Source: Christiangramia lutea
Lineage (GTDB): Bacteria > Bacteroidota > Bacteroidia > Flavobacteriales > Flavobacteriaceae
Direction of reading: 5' to 3'
Length of the DNA stretch: 64,000 nt
Assembly: GCF_022489035.1 (NCBI RefSeq)
Contig: NZ_JAKVTV010000001.1
Location: forward strand, 1-64,000
This document shows positions 45,035-54,555 of the stretch, in pieces. Within the stretch, counting starts at the first letter, position 1. The number at the start of each line of letters is the position of its first letter. Under the pieces are notes generated by a model, which made no database searches, was not told the origin of the DNA, and saw only the letters and a list, made by a program, of their open reading frames with translations. The translations under genes and the position numbers were made by a program.

Positions 45035-46057
45035 CTAATAATAAATTCTGGGATATTTTTTCATCAATCGCTTAGGAAGCCTGCAATAATGCAAAAACAA
45101 CCTGTTTATCAAATAAAGTCTAAGGATCTTTTTGAATAATTTATTCTTTAAGAAATATTGAAATCGGCTTTCTTCATTAAATGATATTTTCTCAGGAATA
45201 ACAGGACTGGGCTCATGTACTCTCCTATTATCACTTTGCATCCAGTCTTCCCAGACATTGCCCATATGATAAGCATAATTATTAAAGGTGGTTAATTTCC
45301 ATAAACCATGTTTCATCGCCGCAGCATCCAGATATTTCTCACTGGTACCACCTAACCGAAATGGCAAATACCTGATAATATTCTTAAAAAGTTCTTTTCT
45401 GTAAGTAGCAACAAAATGGCCCGAGCCAATACAAGCTTTTAAACCATTATTTTCAATACAGAGTATAGAATCAAAATAGAAATGATCTTTATTAATATTC
45501 CATCCAATGCTTTTATAAAATTTCCACATATCCTCAGGATCTGCCACTTTCATAAATTTCAAATTACGGTTCAGGATGTTATCAAAAATTGTATTAGTAC
45601 AATAATTGGAAAACATATTGAATTGTGGCACCAGACCAACTGTTCCTGCTTTAGGGAATGCATTGAAGACCTTACCAGTTTCTTCCTGCCAGCCCTGGCA
45701 AAAAAACACATCACTATCAGCTACTGTTACCAGTGGGACATCATAACCCGTCAGGCCTTTCAGAATAGCATTTAATTTACCAATATTAACCGTGTTGATC
45801 AACTCATGAATTACCCCTTTATCTAAACATTTTTCCAGAAACTTTTTAACTTCTATACAACTGCCATTGTTGATTATGGAAATAAAGGTTTTATCGTCAA
45901 CTGTCTGACATAAAGAATCCAGGCATATTTTGAAAATCCTGAAACTGTCCTTATAGTAATCCTGAAAATGAGGTATATGCACAGGGATTACCACATGATG
46001 CATATAATCAGGTTTTTCTAATTCTTTATCTTTTTCGGGATTAAGTCCTACACGCAT
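45035..46057 (-). CDS. GT-A fold glycosyltransferase (family 2-like)
   Basis: A 340-residue protein. The opening about 18 residues are polar, then HHVVIPVHIPHFQDYYKDSF begins a GT-A fold, with FISIINNGS, ITVADSDVFFCQGW (DxD as DSD) and FVATYRKELF. The motif order fits GT2, but the enzyme is divergent. It follows the FkbM methyltransferase by 1 nt. A conserved-looking block TFNNYAYHMGNVWEDW near residue 280 could be the acceptor loop. Substrate unknown. Confidence 0.75.
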   Translation of the reverse strand: MRVGLNPEKDKELEKPDYMHHVVIPVHIPHFQDYYKDSFRIFKICLDSLCQTVDDKTFISIINNGSCIEVKKFLEKCLDKGVIHELINTVNIGKLNAILKGLTGYDVPLVTVADSDVFFCQGWQEETGKVFNAFPKAGTVGLVPQFNMFSNYCTNTIFDNILNRNLKFMKVADPEDMWKFYKSIGWNINKDHFYFDSILCIENNGLKACIGSGHFVATYRKELFKNIIRYLPFRLGGTSEKYLDAAAMKHGLWKLTTFNNYAYHMGNVWEDWMQSDNRRVHEPSPVIPEKISFNEESRFQYFLKNKLFKKILRLYLINRLFLHYCRLPKRLMKKYPRIYY

Positions 46058-46058
46058 A

Positions 46059-46736
46059 TCAGGCTGAGGTGTCCATTAAAAAGAGATTTCCTAAATCAGC
46101 ATTAATTACAGATTTAGCGATCAATCTATATCCCTTACTTTCGAGGTATAATACATTTTCAGAATTAAGATCATTTTTTAAACTCAAGTCTGTTTCAATA
46201 AGAATTAATTTTGGCCTGTACCTTTCCCAGTTATTTGATTTTAAGACCTTTAGATCGTTTCCTTCAACATCTATATCAAAAAAGTCCAGGTTTTCACCCT
46301 TTGAGATATTCTGATTCAGAATCTCTTCAAGCCTCAGGCAATCAATCACCTTCTCATCAACTACCATATGCTCAACTTTCTGCTCCTTTAAAAACTGGTA
46401 ATTCATCGAATTCATAGAGGTATATGGATCTTTAAGGATATAGTATTTTTCCTTTGAATTTACCTCACTAACGGCCGTATTCAGGAATGTATCCGAATTT
46501 CTATACCTTCTAAAAAGTGGTGCAATATTAGGATTCGGATCTATACAAATTCCTTTCCAACCTCTAAGATAAAAATAATATGAATTTGAAGCTTTAAAAG
46601 GATGCCAGCAACCAATATCTATGTATGTACCTGGTTTTTTATTTTTTAATAATTTATATAATTGAATATCATCTCCAGATTGAGAAAAGCTAATGTTATA
46701 TCTTTTATAGAATTGTTTTTTAAGATTATAGAGCAT
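46059..46736 (-). CDS. FkbM family methyltransferase
   Basis: I choose ATG 46736 (MLYNLKKQFYKRYN, 225 residues) because it shares one base with the preceding stop (TAATG), as at many junctions here; ATG 46763 would overlap by 28 nt. FkbM-type features are SQSGDDIQLYKLL, TYIDIGCWHPFKASNSYYFYLRGWKG, CIDPNPNIAPLFRR and the later FFDIDVEGNDLKVLKS. Such enzymes O-methylate sugar hydroxyls in glycans and antibiotics. The acceptor is unknown. Confidence 0.88.
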   Translation of the reverse strand: MLYNLKKQFYKRYNISFSQSGDDIQLYKLLKNKKPGTYIDIGCWHPFKASNSYYFYLRGWKGICIDPNPNIAPLFRRYRNSDTFLNTAVSEVNSKEKYYILKDPYTSMNSMNYQFLKEQKVEHMVVDEKVIDCLRLEEILNQNISKGENLDFFDIDVEGNDLKVLKSNNWERYRPKLILIETDLSLKNDLNSENVLYLESKGYRLIAKSVINADLGNLFLMDTSA

Positions 46737-47950
46737 TATTCTAATATTTTCTTCAGATGGCATTTAAAATTTTCAGGTTCAAAATAATCTTTAAAGGGAC
46801 TTTCAAACACTGATCGTTCCAGACACCTGTCAATAAGGTTCTTAAGTTTGAGGCAAATTTCCTCTTTATCTGAGCAATTTGCGGCATATTCTTCAGTTCT
46901 AAGTATTCGTCTCATTTCACTTCTCTCGGGAGATAATGATAATACGGGTTTATTTAACGAAGATATAAAGGGTGCTTTACCAACCAGTATGTTACTGTGC
47001 GTGGCACAGTTTTCAAGCACGATTATGATATCCGATTCCAATTTCTGCTCCAAGGAAGACTCTGCAAAATCTACAGGTTTCAAAAATAAGATATTGTCAC
47101 CGTTATATTTGTCTCTTAATTCTTTAATATTACCACCTCGCAATCTCAATATCAACTCAGTCTTAGCCTTAAGATATGAATTTTCATTTATTAGGTTCTG
47201 ATAAGCATCAAGCAGAATTTGTAAATTTCTTCCTAGTTGAAGTGCCCCATGGTAAGAGATACTAATTTCTTTTTCCTTCTTCCTGATCCTTTCTTGATCT
47301 CCCTTTTCAAAAACATCTGCCCGGTATTGATGCGGAAGGGTATAAAATTTCTTTGACGATCCATATAGATGTTCAAGGTCATGGGAGAGCAACCTGGATG
47401 GGGAGATACAGACTCTGGCAGATTCCACAATATCCCATATTTCTTTAAACTGGCCGAATTCTGTCTTTCTGGGTAACCTATTAGATCCCGTGTCCCACAC
47501 TATGGGATATGGATCGTGAAAGTTAACAATAGATCTTTCCAAAATTGGCAGGCCTCTTGCAGCTCGAATTACTTCAAATTCCTGACCGGAGCTTCTTATA
47601 AAAATATGATCATATTCCTTAAAATCTATTTTAGAGATTATCCTGCGGTAATTTTTTAAATGGTAAGAATCATTAAGGGAGGTACCCACAAGTCTCCACC
47701 ACATTTTATTTACCAATATTACGTAAGAAGGAATCTTTTTCTCCAGGTAAAAACTTTTTATGGAATCAACAGGTAGGAGATCGAGCCTATCCTCATTATT
47801 ATGGTTCCTCAAATAAACTACATCAATCCTGGATTGAGGGTATACCTGGGATAAACCTGCAAGGAAAGATCTGGATACTATGCCCTCGCTTGTTCCTGAT
47901 ATCCTTAGGTCCTGTGCTATGACCAAAAACTTTAATTCATCTGATCTCAA
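46736..47950 (-). CDS. Putative GT-B glycosyltransferase, TTG start
   Basis: A 404-residue protein with GT-B character: LVIAQDLRISGTSEGIVSRSF in the first half, then VCISPSRLLSHDLEHLYG and TLPHQYRADVF, and ISYHGALQLGRNLQILLDAY with LRLRGGN and IIIVLENCATHSNILVGKAP in the donor half. The usual Glu-rich GT4 motif is degenerate, so the donor site may differ. The frame starts at TTG 47950, overlapping the stop of the upstream gene (TTGA); no in-frame ATG fits. Function beyond glycosyl transfer is not assignable. Confidence 0.65.
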   Translation of the reverse strand: MRSDELKFLVIAQDLRISGTSEGIVSRSFLAGLSQVYPQSRIDVVYLRNHNNEDRLDLLPVDSIKSFYLEKKIPSYVILVNKMWWRLVGTSLNDSYHLKNYRRIISKIDFKEYDHIFIRSSGQEFEVIRAARGLPILERSIVNFHDPYPIVWDTGSNRLPRKTEFGQFKEIWDIVESARVCISPSRLLSHDLEHLYGSSKKFYTLPHQYRADVFEKGDQERIRKKEKEISISYHGALQLGRNLQILLDAYQNLINENSYLKAKTELILRLRGGNIKELRDKYNGDNILFLKPVDFAESSLEQKLESDIIIVLENCATHSNILVGKAPFISSLNKPVLSLSPERSEMRRILRTEEYAANCSDKEEICLKLKNLIDRCLERSVFESPFKDYFEPENFKCHLKKILE

Positions 47951-48852
47951 TTCTGAAATGATTTTAAAAGTTTCAATCTAAAAAAGTTTATGTACTCCCC
48001 TAAAAACCCATTTCGCAACATCGTTTTAGTGAATTTGATAAAGAACAAATAGTTTTTTTTGTCATTGTTATAGCATGCTTCAAGTTTTCGAACTAGGTAA
48101 TTTAATTGAAAGTGATTAAAATATTCTTTTTTATCATTGAGAAGGTAGTAATAAAACTGAAAGGAGGCTTTATTCTTTAAGGTATTCAGGTTTGAGGTAC
48201 TAGTAATATTATCACCACTATTACGAAAACAAACTTTGGCATCGTTGATGGAATAGATCTTTTCTGCATTAGAAAACTCCAGAAGTGCAAGATCATCGGT
48301 ATGCCAGGCCAATGGAAAATCTTTAAATTGGTTTCTTCTTACTGCTGAAATTCTAAAAACATATTCACTTAAAGAACTTCGGGTCTCCCCATTGAGTTTC
48401 CTAAATAAAAAATCTACACTGTCTTCCAATTCTGGATGCAGGAATCTCTTAGAAATTGGTTCACCAGACTTATTGATTACTACCGTCGAAAATCTAACCA
48501 CATTAATTTTATTCTTTTCAATAAGATTCTGGTTTTCATAGAACTTCTCAACACAATTTGGTCCTAATAGATCATCATCCCCCAAAAACATCAACCACCT
48601 TTCGCTCCTCAAAGGTTTAAGACATCTTTCCCAGTGTGCTACCAGAGAACTGTTACCCAGATTATTTTTAAAATACCGATACTCTATATTTAGTGATCTG
48701 GAAAATTCCTTTATCAACATTCCAGGATCATCTGGACTGCCATCATTTCCAATATATACCTTAAAATCTTTATTAGTTTGATTTTCCAGGGACTGAAGAC
48801 ATTCCCTAAAGTATTTAATTTTATAGTAAGGTATTACAATAGCCAGGCTCAT
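47947..48852 (-). CDS. Glycosyltransferase family 2
   Basis: A 301-residue GT-A enzyme: AIVIPYYKIKYFRECLQSLENQ, VYIGNDGSPDDPG, LMFLGDDDLLGPNC (DxD). The C-terminal half is helical and basic. The gene starts 2 nt after the upstream GT2 stop, and its own stop overlaps the TTG start of the next gene. It is the third in a row of three GT2 genes (50694-47947) and is the most divergent of them. Confidence 0.88.
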   Translation of the reverse strand: MSLAIVIPYYKIKYFRECLQSLENQTNKDFKVYIGNDGSPDDPGMLIKEFSRSLNIEYRYFKNNLGNSSLVAHWERCLKPLRSERWLMFLGDDDLLGPNCVEKFYENQNLIEKNKINVVRFSTVVINKSGEPISKRFLHPELEDSVDFLFRKLNGETRSSLSEYVFRISAVRRNQFKDFPLAWHTDDLALLEFSNAEKIYSINDAKVCFRNSGDNITSTSNLNTLKNKASFQFYYYLLNDKKEYFNHFQLNYLVRKLEACYNNDKKNYLFFIKFTKTMLRNGFLGEYINFFRLKLLKSFQN

Positions 48853-48854
48853 AT

Positions 48855-49712
48855 CTATCTTTTAAGGATCTTACCAAGCTTATTGAAAAACCTCCATCCA
48901 AGATTGGATCTTAGATCTTTAATCTGATCCCTGAGACTAAAAATGGTATTAGAAGATCTTTCCACCTTAAGTTCAAGCATTCTTATATAATCTTCATCAG
49001 GTATCTCTTTACGAATATATCTTAAAGCTCCTACATAATCAATGGTCATATTCACTTTATTGGTCATATTAGAATCATGCCTCCGGTAATATGCCAGTGC
49101 TTCGGCAATGAATTGGACTGTTATATCCTTTTGAAAAAATTTGATCCACATTAACCAGTCTTCTTTTGCTTTAAGATTCTCGGGAAAACGAAATTCGTTA
49201 AAGAGATCAGAGGAAAATAAGCCACAGTGAATTGGGATCGCGAAATTATTATCCCAATTAAAAATAATATTATCATAGGTTAAAATATCTCGGCTGATCT
49301 TAAAATGTGGTTTTACAGCTTTGCCGGCAAAATCATTGTATTGTAGATAGTTTGAAATTACAACTTGAAATGTGTTCGCGTGTTGCAATAATTCAAGTGA
49401 ATGACCTAGTTTATACTTATGCAAGAAATCATCTGAATCCAGAAACTGAATAAAATTACCTGAAGCCTTATCCAGGCCTAAATTTCTCGCAGAGGCCAGC
49501 CCCCCATTTTCCTTATAAAAATATTTAAAACGATTATCTTCTGAAGTCCAGGTTTGAGCGATTCTGGATGTAGAATCATTTGAACCATCATCTACCACAA
49601 GGCACTCCCAATTTTCATAAGACTGATCATACACAGACTGTAAGGCCTTATTTAGAAATGAACCCTGATTGTAACAGGGCACAATAACCGAAACCAGGGG
49701 ATTGTGATTCAT
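48855..49712 (-). CDS. Glycosyltransferase family 2
   Basis: A 285-residue GT-A enzyme with a textbook start: VSVIVPCYNQGSFLNKALQS, ENWECLVVDDGSNDSTS, SARNLGLDKASGNFIQFLDSDDFL (DxD as DSD) and KAEDWLMWIKFF-type base region (KEDWLMW). The last 40 residues (VERSSNTIFSLRDQIKDLRS) form a probable coiled coil. It shares YxxWECxVVDDGSND and LDSDDxL with the preceding gene, so the two are related copies. Start 1 nt after that gene. Confidence 0.9.
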   Translation of the reverse strand: MNHNPLVSVIVPCYNQGSFLNKALQSVYDQSYENWECLVVDDGSNDSTSRIAQTWTSEDNRFKYFYKENGGLASARNLGLDKASGNFIQFLDSDDFLHKYKLGHSLELLQHANTFQVVISNYLQYNDFAGKAVKPHFKISRDILTYDNIIFNWDNNFAIPIHCGLFSSDLFNEFRFPENLKAKEDWLMWIKFFQKDITVQFIAEALAYYRRHDSNMTNKVNMTIDYVGALRYIRKEIPDEDYIRMLELKVERSSNTIFSLRDQIKDLRSNLGWRFFNKLGKILKR

Positions 49713-49713
49713 A

Positions 49714-50694
49714 TTAGATTTTCAGGGAAGAAATATGTTTTCGAAGTCTATAACTTCTACCGGTAAGTTTAAATAAAATAAGTAAAAAAACTAATTTAAT
49801 CTTCCATAAATTAAAAGAAGTACTTAGCTCAAGCCTTTTGCCCAGGCTATTAAATTGAGTGTAAATCTCTTTAAAATATTTAAAATGAATCAGCTGCATT
49901 ATTCCAGGAAGGTATAAATTGAATGCACGTTCTTTTTCAACAGTCCTCCCCTGGAAACCACTTAAATATTCCAATATTTTTGCTCTAACCAGAAGATCAG
50001 ATCTAATGGCCTCCAGATTTCCCCGGCTAAATTCCCCGGAAATAGATTCTCTGTGATCTCTTATAAAGACCAGGTTTTCGGGTAAGAAAATCACCTCCAG
50101 TTCTTTATCCCGGAGTATCCTAAAATGAAAGTCAAGTTCCTGTGCTCTTTTTAGGTTAGGATCAAATTGATGGTCCTTGATAGCTTTTTTCCTCCACAAA
50201 CAGGACTGGGCATTTATATTTATCTGGCCACTTACATAGTCTGATAGCAAATCTTTACTGTTAGAACTATTATTGAAGGGTCGAGACTTGAAACCATTAT
50301 CTCTAAATAACAGGTAATTACAAACGACCAGATCTACTGAAGGATCTTTAAAGACCTTAACTTTCTTTTCCAGGTAATTTTTAGTCAAAAGGTCATCACT
50401 ATCCAGGCACTTGACGAATACCCCGTTACTATTTTCCAGGCCCAGGTTCCGGCAGGCATTTGCTCCTGCCGGCAGAGATTTAGGCCGGCCTATATATTTT
50501 ATCCGAGAATCGACCTCGCAGTAAAAAGAAAGTAATTCTTGGGTATAATCATTAGAACCATCATCAACTACAATGCATTCCCAGTACTCATAGGTTTGAG
50601 CTAATATCGAATCTAAAGATTCACCGATAAGATGAACCCTGTTAAAGGTCGGGATAATGATACTAACCAGTGGCTTAAATTGCTGCATTATCAT
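49714..50694 (-). CDS. Glycosyltransferase family 2
   Basis: A 326-residue GT-A enzyme: VSIIIPTFNRVHLIGESLDS, YWECIVVDDGSNDYTQE, ANACRNLGLENSNGVFVKCL with DSDDLL, and AQELDFHFRIL as probable base region. It is the first gene after the 143-nt gap at 50695-50837, the only sizeable break in the locus, and so may begin a second transcription unit. Two ATG codons (50694 and 50688) are possible; I keep the first. Related to the next gene. Confidence 0.9.
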   Translation of the reverse strand: MIMQQFKPLVSIIIPTFNRVHLIGESLDSILAQTYEYWECIVVDDGSNDYTQELLSFYCEVDSRIKYIGRPKSLPAGANACRNLGLENSNGVFVKCLDSDDLLTKNYLEKKVKVFKDPSVDLVVCNYLLFRDNGFKSRPFNNSSNSKDLLSDYVSGQININAQSCLWRKKAIKDHQFDPNLKRAQELDFHFRILRDKELEVIFLPENLVFIRDHRESISGEFSRGNLEAIRSDLLVRAKILEYLSGFQGRTVEKERAFNLYLPGIMQLIHFKYFKEIYTQFNSLGKRLELSTSFNLWKIKLVFLLILFKLTGRSYRLRKHISSLKI

Positions 50695-50837
50695 TTAATA
50701 AAGGACGAGAGACCTAAGTAAATCCCCTATCTCAAATTAATTGTTGTTATTCCTTGCGAATTTATAATTAATTATACATAAACCTGTCACCATCAGTGTA
50801 ATTGGAAGAACAGGAAAATACCTTTAATTTCAATAAG
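50695..50837. other. Largest gap inside the polysaccharide run
   Basis: This 143-nt intergenic stretch stands out in a locus where most gaps are below 20 nt. It contains a perfect 14-nt AT palindrome TATAATTAATTATA at 50763-50776. On the minus strand a TTAATTTG sequence (about 50733-50740) is one base off TAnnTTTG, without a clear -33 partner. It could hold an internal promoter for the downstream half of the locus. No small gene or clear hairpin terminator is visible. Confidence 0.4.
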
Positions 50838-51731
50838 TCACCAATCCTCTTCTTTATAAAAATAAGGCCAGATTTCAGAGGTCCCTTTCTTTATTAAGTC
50901 TATTTGGTCTGCCCTGAGATTTTCTTTCCAGTCCTTTATATTCTTCTTAGAATCCCTGGTCAGGAACTTCTTCTGAGAACCAGTAGTTGTCCTGTTTATC
51001 TTTTCCTTTACCTCCTGTGTAAAATCCAGGTCGAGTCTATCAAATAAAATCCTGAAATTATTCTCAGGATCACTAGATAGATCTTCATGTTTAACAAACA
51101 ACCATTCTTCTTTATAGCGTTTTTTATAGTTGAATATCATTAAATGAAGGCAGTTCCATAATAATATTCCCTGCTCCAGGACACTGGTTTCTATAGAAGC
51201 ATGCAATTCAATTTGTTTTACATACCGGGAAAGATATTTATCCATTAAAACCTCTTGGTCGAGAAAATTTTTAAAATCAAAGTTCCAGTCCTTCTTCATC
51301 AGGCTGTAAATAAAGGCGGCGGGATGCCTTACCAGGACAACAACCTCGAGATCATATTTTTCACTAAGCCAGGCTGCTGAAAATAGCGCCAGAGGATCCT
51401 TAATTACCAGGTCTTTTTTCCCTTTTAAGGTGAGGCTTAACTCACCAAGGACTGGGAATTTCTGGAATAGCCCTGCTAAAAAAGGATATTTGGTACGATA
51501 AATAAACTTATTCAAATAAACTTCTACTTTATTCCTTTGGATCTCCGGAAGGTCTTCAGATGTATATTGAAACCAGAATTTTAAAGGGGTATTATAAACC
51601 GGAATCTTGAGATTGAAGGGTTCATGAAAATATAACATTCCAGGGGAAGTTGCTATTATGTTGCCTACCCAGGTTGAACCGGACCTATGTGCACCGGTAA
51701 CCAGTATTTTTTTTATTCGGCGCTTTTTCAT
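50838..51731 (-). CDS. Sulfotransferase (PAPS-dependent), type 1
   Basis: A 297-residue cytosolic-type sulfotransferase. The 5'-phosphosulfate loop is ILVTGAHRSGSTWVGNII (residues about 9-26) and the 3'-phosphate-binding block is VVVLVRHPAAFIYSLMKKDW (about 130-150). It transfers sulfate from PAPS to a hydroxyl, here most likely of the polysaccharide or its lipid-linked precursor. Two other sulfotransferases of different families lie nearby (53797 and 58270). It starts 3 nt after the GT4 gene upstream and precedes the 143-nt gap. Confidence 0.85.
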   Translation of the reverse strand: MKKRRIKKILVTGAHRSGSTWVGNIIATSPGMLYFHEPFNLKIPVYNTPLKFWFQYTSEDLPEIQRNKVEVYLNKFIYRTKYPFLAGLFQKFPVLGELSLTLKGKKDLVIKDPLALFSAAWLSEKYDLEVVVLVRHPAAFIYSLMKKDWNFDFKNFLDQEVLMDKYLSRYVKQIELHASIETSVLEQGILLWNCLHLMIFNYKKRYKEEWLFVKHEDLSSDPENNFRILFDRLDLDFTQEVKEKINRTTTGSQKKFLTRDSKKNIKDWKENLRADQIDLIKKGTSEIWPYFYKEEDW

Positions 51732-51734
51732 GGA

Positions 51735-52862
51735 TCAGGAAAGGGGCTTACTTTCTATTGCCTCATCAAATAATTCATCAAGTCTTCCAATGTGGTGGGC
51801 TAAAGTAAAATTATCAGAAATATTTATTTTACCCGCTGCTCCAAGTTCCCTTGCTGCAGACTCCTCATTTAAAATTTTCAACATGTTTCCGGCCATAGAG
51901 GCAACATCGTGCTCCGCGCTTAATAATCCGGTCTTTTGATCTATGATCACATCTGGTATACCTGCATGCCTGGTCGCTATGACCGGAAGACCAGCAGCAC
52001 TTGCCTCCAGGATTGTTAGCGGTGTCCCTTCTGAATCTCCGTGTTCCGCAGTAATGGAATGCTGAACAAAAGCAATCGACTCTGTGAAATAATCTCTTAA
52101 ATCCTCTGAACTTATTACACCGGGAAGGCTGATATTATTTTCTAAACCAAAAAATTTTATAAGATTTTTACAGGTTTGGAAAAGATTTCCATCTCCTGCA
52201 ATAATGAGTTTAGCACGGGGAAATTCTTTCACCACTTCTTTGAAGGCTAAAATTAAATAGTACGGAGCTTTCTTGTCTACAAATCTACCTGCTGCCATAA
52301 ACTGCTTCTTAGAAAAGCGGGGGGTTACTTTTAAAAACTCATCTCGAGGCCCATAGACATTATAAATCAACTTCTTTTCAGGACAACCAATTTTTATTAT
52401 ATCCTTTCTCATTTTCGTAGAAACAACCACTACATAAGATGCATATTCGAAAATCTCTTTATAGTTATTCGTCAATTCAAACATCTTATGGATCGAGGCA
52501 TCGTAACCATGAAAATGAACTATCAAGGGTAAGTTGAGTCTTTTTAAAACTGGAAGATATGGAATAGCCGTATCCCCATATTCTGCAAGAACAACATCTA
52601 TTTTTTTATCTCTGAAAGATTCTTCAATAAACCTTTCTAAAAACCGGGTATGACTTTCCCGTTTAATAAGTCTTCTTAGACGATGTTTAATTTCATCATG
52701 ACCGCGAAGTTGTCCATATCCATCTAAGTGCTGATTTTCAATGCTGCCGTAATAATGGTAAACTTTTCCATTTAATAACTTTTTATGAGCCTGTATAAAG
52801 GTTTCTGAATAAGAAATGTTTGTAGGTGTTAATAATGCTATATTCAGTACATTTTTGCTCAT
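51735..52862 (-). CDS. Glycosyltransferase family 4
   Basis: A 375-residue GT-B enzyme: LLTPTNISYSETFIQAHKKLL at the start, LIVHFHGYDASIHKMF in the N-terminal domain, then QFMAAGRFVDKKAPYYLILAF, LIIAGDGNL and the donor motif ITAEHGDSEGTPLTILEASAAG with TRHAGIPDVI. This pattern recalls GT4 enzymes of exopolysaccharide clusters. Its ATG overlaps the preceding GT2 stop by 4 nt (ATGA). Substrates unknown. Confidence 0.9.
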   Translation of the reverse strand: MSKNVLNIALLTPTNISYSETFIQAHKKLLNGKVYHYYGSIENQHLDGYGQLRGHDEIKHRLRRLIKRESHTRFLERFIEESFRDKKIDVVLAEYGDTAIPYLPVLKRLNLPLIVHFHGYDASIHKMFELTNNYKEIFEYASYVVVVSTKMRKDIIKIGCPEKKLIYNVYGPRDEFLKVTPRFSKKQFMAAGRFVDKKAPYYLILAFKEVVKEFPRAKLIIAGDGNLFQTCKNLIKFFGLENNISLPGVISSEDLRDYFTESIAFVQHSITAEHGDSEGTPLTILEASAAGLPVIATRHAGIPDVIIDQKTGLLSAEHDVASMAGNMLKILNEESAARELGAAGKINISDNFTLAHHIGRLDELFDEAIESKPLS

Positions 52863-53800
52863 ATAAAACTCTGCTTCACAGTGTTATATATAAAGTTTAA
52901 ATAAGAAGTTTTCCTTAATTTCACTTTATAAAAATTCCGGTTAAATACCGATCTCAATTTATGGATTCTAAGCCAGGTTTCATATAAATGCCCCACTTCT
53001 TCTTTCTGGTCTACCTGAAAATTATCATCCAGGTAATCTCTCACTATCCTTTCTTCATAAAGTCGCGAAAGTAATCTATATATCTCCCGATGATTCCTAC
53101 TGGAATCTGTATGACCCCTAAAATAATTTAATTCCTGTGATAAAAAGCAAACTTGTGTCTTCGAGCTTAACCTGATCCAAAATAACCAGTCCCCACAGAA
53201 TTTCATGTTCAGTAATTCTTTAGTTAAAACTTCAGAATCTACCAGTGTTTTTTTAAATACTACTGCGCTTGCATTTGGAATTACATTTTTAACTTTCAAA
53301 TATTTATGCACAAATTGATTTCCAGGCAAACAAAAACTTTCCTTCCAGATATTGGGATTAAAACTAGCAGTATATTCCAGCCTGGAAGATATTACCGATC
53401 CCTTTTCATCGACATCCTTACTTTGAGCGTAGATAAGCCCGGGTATATTTTTATTCTCTTTTAAGAAGGCAACTATTTTCTCCAGAAAATCAGGTTTACA
53501 ATAATCGTCACTTTCTGCTATCCAGATATAATCACCTCGAGCCAATTCTATTCCTTTCTTCCATTGTTTAAATGGACTTCCGGAATTGCTTTTATTCAAA
53601 AGCAATTTAGATAGTTTTGGGTGAGTACTAAATTCATCAATTACTTTCCTGCTGGCATCTGTAGAAGCATCATCAAGGATAATAACTTCAATATTTAGAT
53701 AAGTTTGATTGAAAACACTTTCCAGCCGTTGTCTTAAAAATCGAGCGTGATTGTAATTAGGAACTATTACTGATATTCTGGGCCTTAAACGGAGATTCAT
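52859..53800 (-). CDS. Glycosyltransferase family 2
   Basis: A 313-residue GT-A enzyme: ISVIVPNYNHARFLRQRLES, IEVIILDDASTDASRK, GDYIWIAESDDYCKPDF (ESDD metal site) and CGDWLFWIRLSS as base region. Coupled by 4-nt overlaps (ATGA) to the sulfotransferase upstream and the GT4 downstream. The C-terminus is basic, which may help it dock to the membrane. Substrate unknown. Confidence 0.9.
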   Translation of the reverse strand: MNLRLRPRISVIVPNYNHARFLRQRLESVFNQTYLNIEVIILDDASTDASRKVIDEFSTHPKLSKLLLNKSNSGSPFKQWKKGIELARGDYIWIAESDDYCKPDFLEKIVAFLKENKNIPGLIYAQSKDVDEKGSVISSRLEYTASFNPNIWKESFCLPGNQFVHKYLKVKNVIPNASAVVFKKTLVDSEVLTKELLNMKFCGDWLFWIRLSSKTQVCFLSQELNYFRGHTDSSRNHREIYRLLSRLYEERIVRDYLDDNFQVDQKEEVGHLYETWLRIHKLRSVFNRNFYKVKLRKTSYLNFIYNTVKQSFI

Positions 53801-54555
53801 GAATTTTGATTAACAAGTGTTAATTGCTTCTCCAATTTTGGAATGCCTAAAAATAAGGATATTAAACTAGTTATGATTCTATTCTTATTCTTGGAAAATA
53901 AACTTTCTTCTACAACTTGTTCTAATGGAATGTATTCTAGTTTTCCATCTAACATTTCATTTATTTTAGAAAAAATGGACTTATCATTATTTATGATATC
54001 GTCTATATTTACTAACAAACAATGATTGGGATTGTTTTTATAAAATGCCAAAATTCTAGAATTATAAATTTTCCAGGTTTTTAACGATCTAATAAATCCA
54101 ATTTTATCAGTTTTATTTTGAGATTTAGAATATCTACGAAGTAAAGAATTTACAACCTCATTTGAACTCCTCCACACAAATAAAAATTTCAAATCAGGAA
54201 TTTCCTTTTGCCAATCTTTTAGGAATAATACTGTTCTGGGATCTTTCCATCCCCAAACTTCATCCCATTTATCTTTTTTATCAATAATAAGTTTAGCTTC
54301 TGCCCTGTCTTTCTCATTGAATTGTAATTTTAAAGGTTTATTTACAATCCAACCTTTTGAGTTTGGATCATTTCTAGTTATAATTTCAGAATGTAAATTA
54401 AAAAAATCAAGATCTTCAAAATGTCCCAGTTTATTTCCTGCGCTTTCCCCCATCAGGTTTCCTTCTCCTATATCAACACCACATTTTTGAAGCCAGGATG
54501 CTGTGAGGGAAGTCCCTGACCTATGCATGCCAGTTATACATATAACCTTATTCAT
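53797..54555 (-). CDS. Sulfotransferase family protein, type 2
   Basis: A 252-residue protein with the phosphosulfate-binding loop VICITGMHRSGTSLTASWL at the N-terminus, GHFEDLDFFNLHSEI and a VWGWKDPRTVLFL block typical of bacterial sulfotransferase-family proteins, then FLFVWRSSNEVVNSLL as the likely 3'-phosphate site. It overlaps wzt by 8 nt. By eye it is more AT-rich than its neighbours, which would fit a separate origin. The acceptor is unknown. Confidence 0.82.
   Translation of the reverse strand: MNKVICITGMHRSGTSLTASWLQKCGVDIGEGNLMGESAGNKLGHFEDLDFFNLHSEIITRNDPNSKGWIVNKPLKLQFNEKDRAEAKLIIDKKDKWDEVWGWKDPRTVLFLKDWQKEIPDLKFLFVWRSSNEVVNSLLRRYSKSQNKTDKIGFIRSLKTWKIYNSRILAFYKNNPNHCLLVNIDDIINNDKSIFSKINEMLDGKLEYIPLEQVVEESLFSKNKNRIITSLISLFLGIPKLEKQLTLVNQNS

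Noticed and set aside
50763-50776. Perfect 14-nt palindrome as an operator
   Set aside because: It consists only of A and T in an AT-rich gap, so chance is a fair explanation without a second copy elsewhere.
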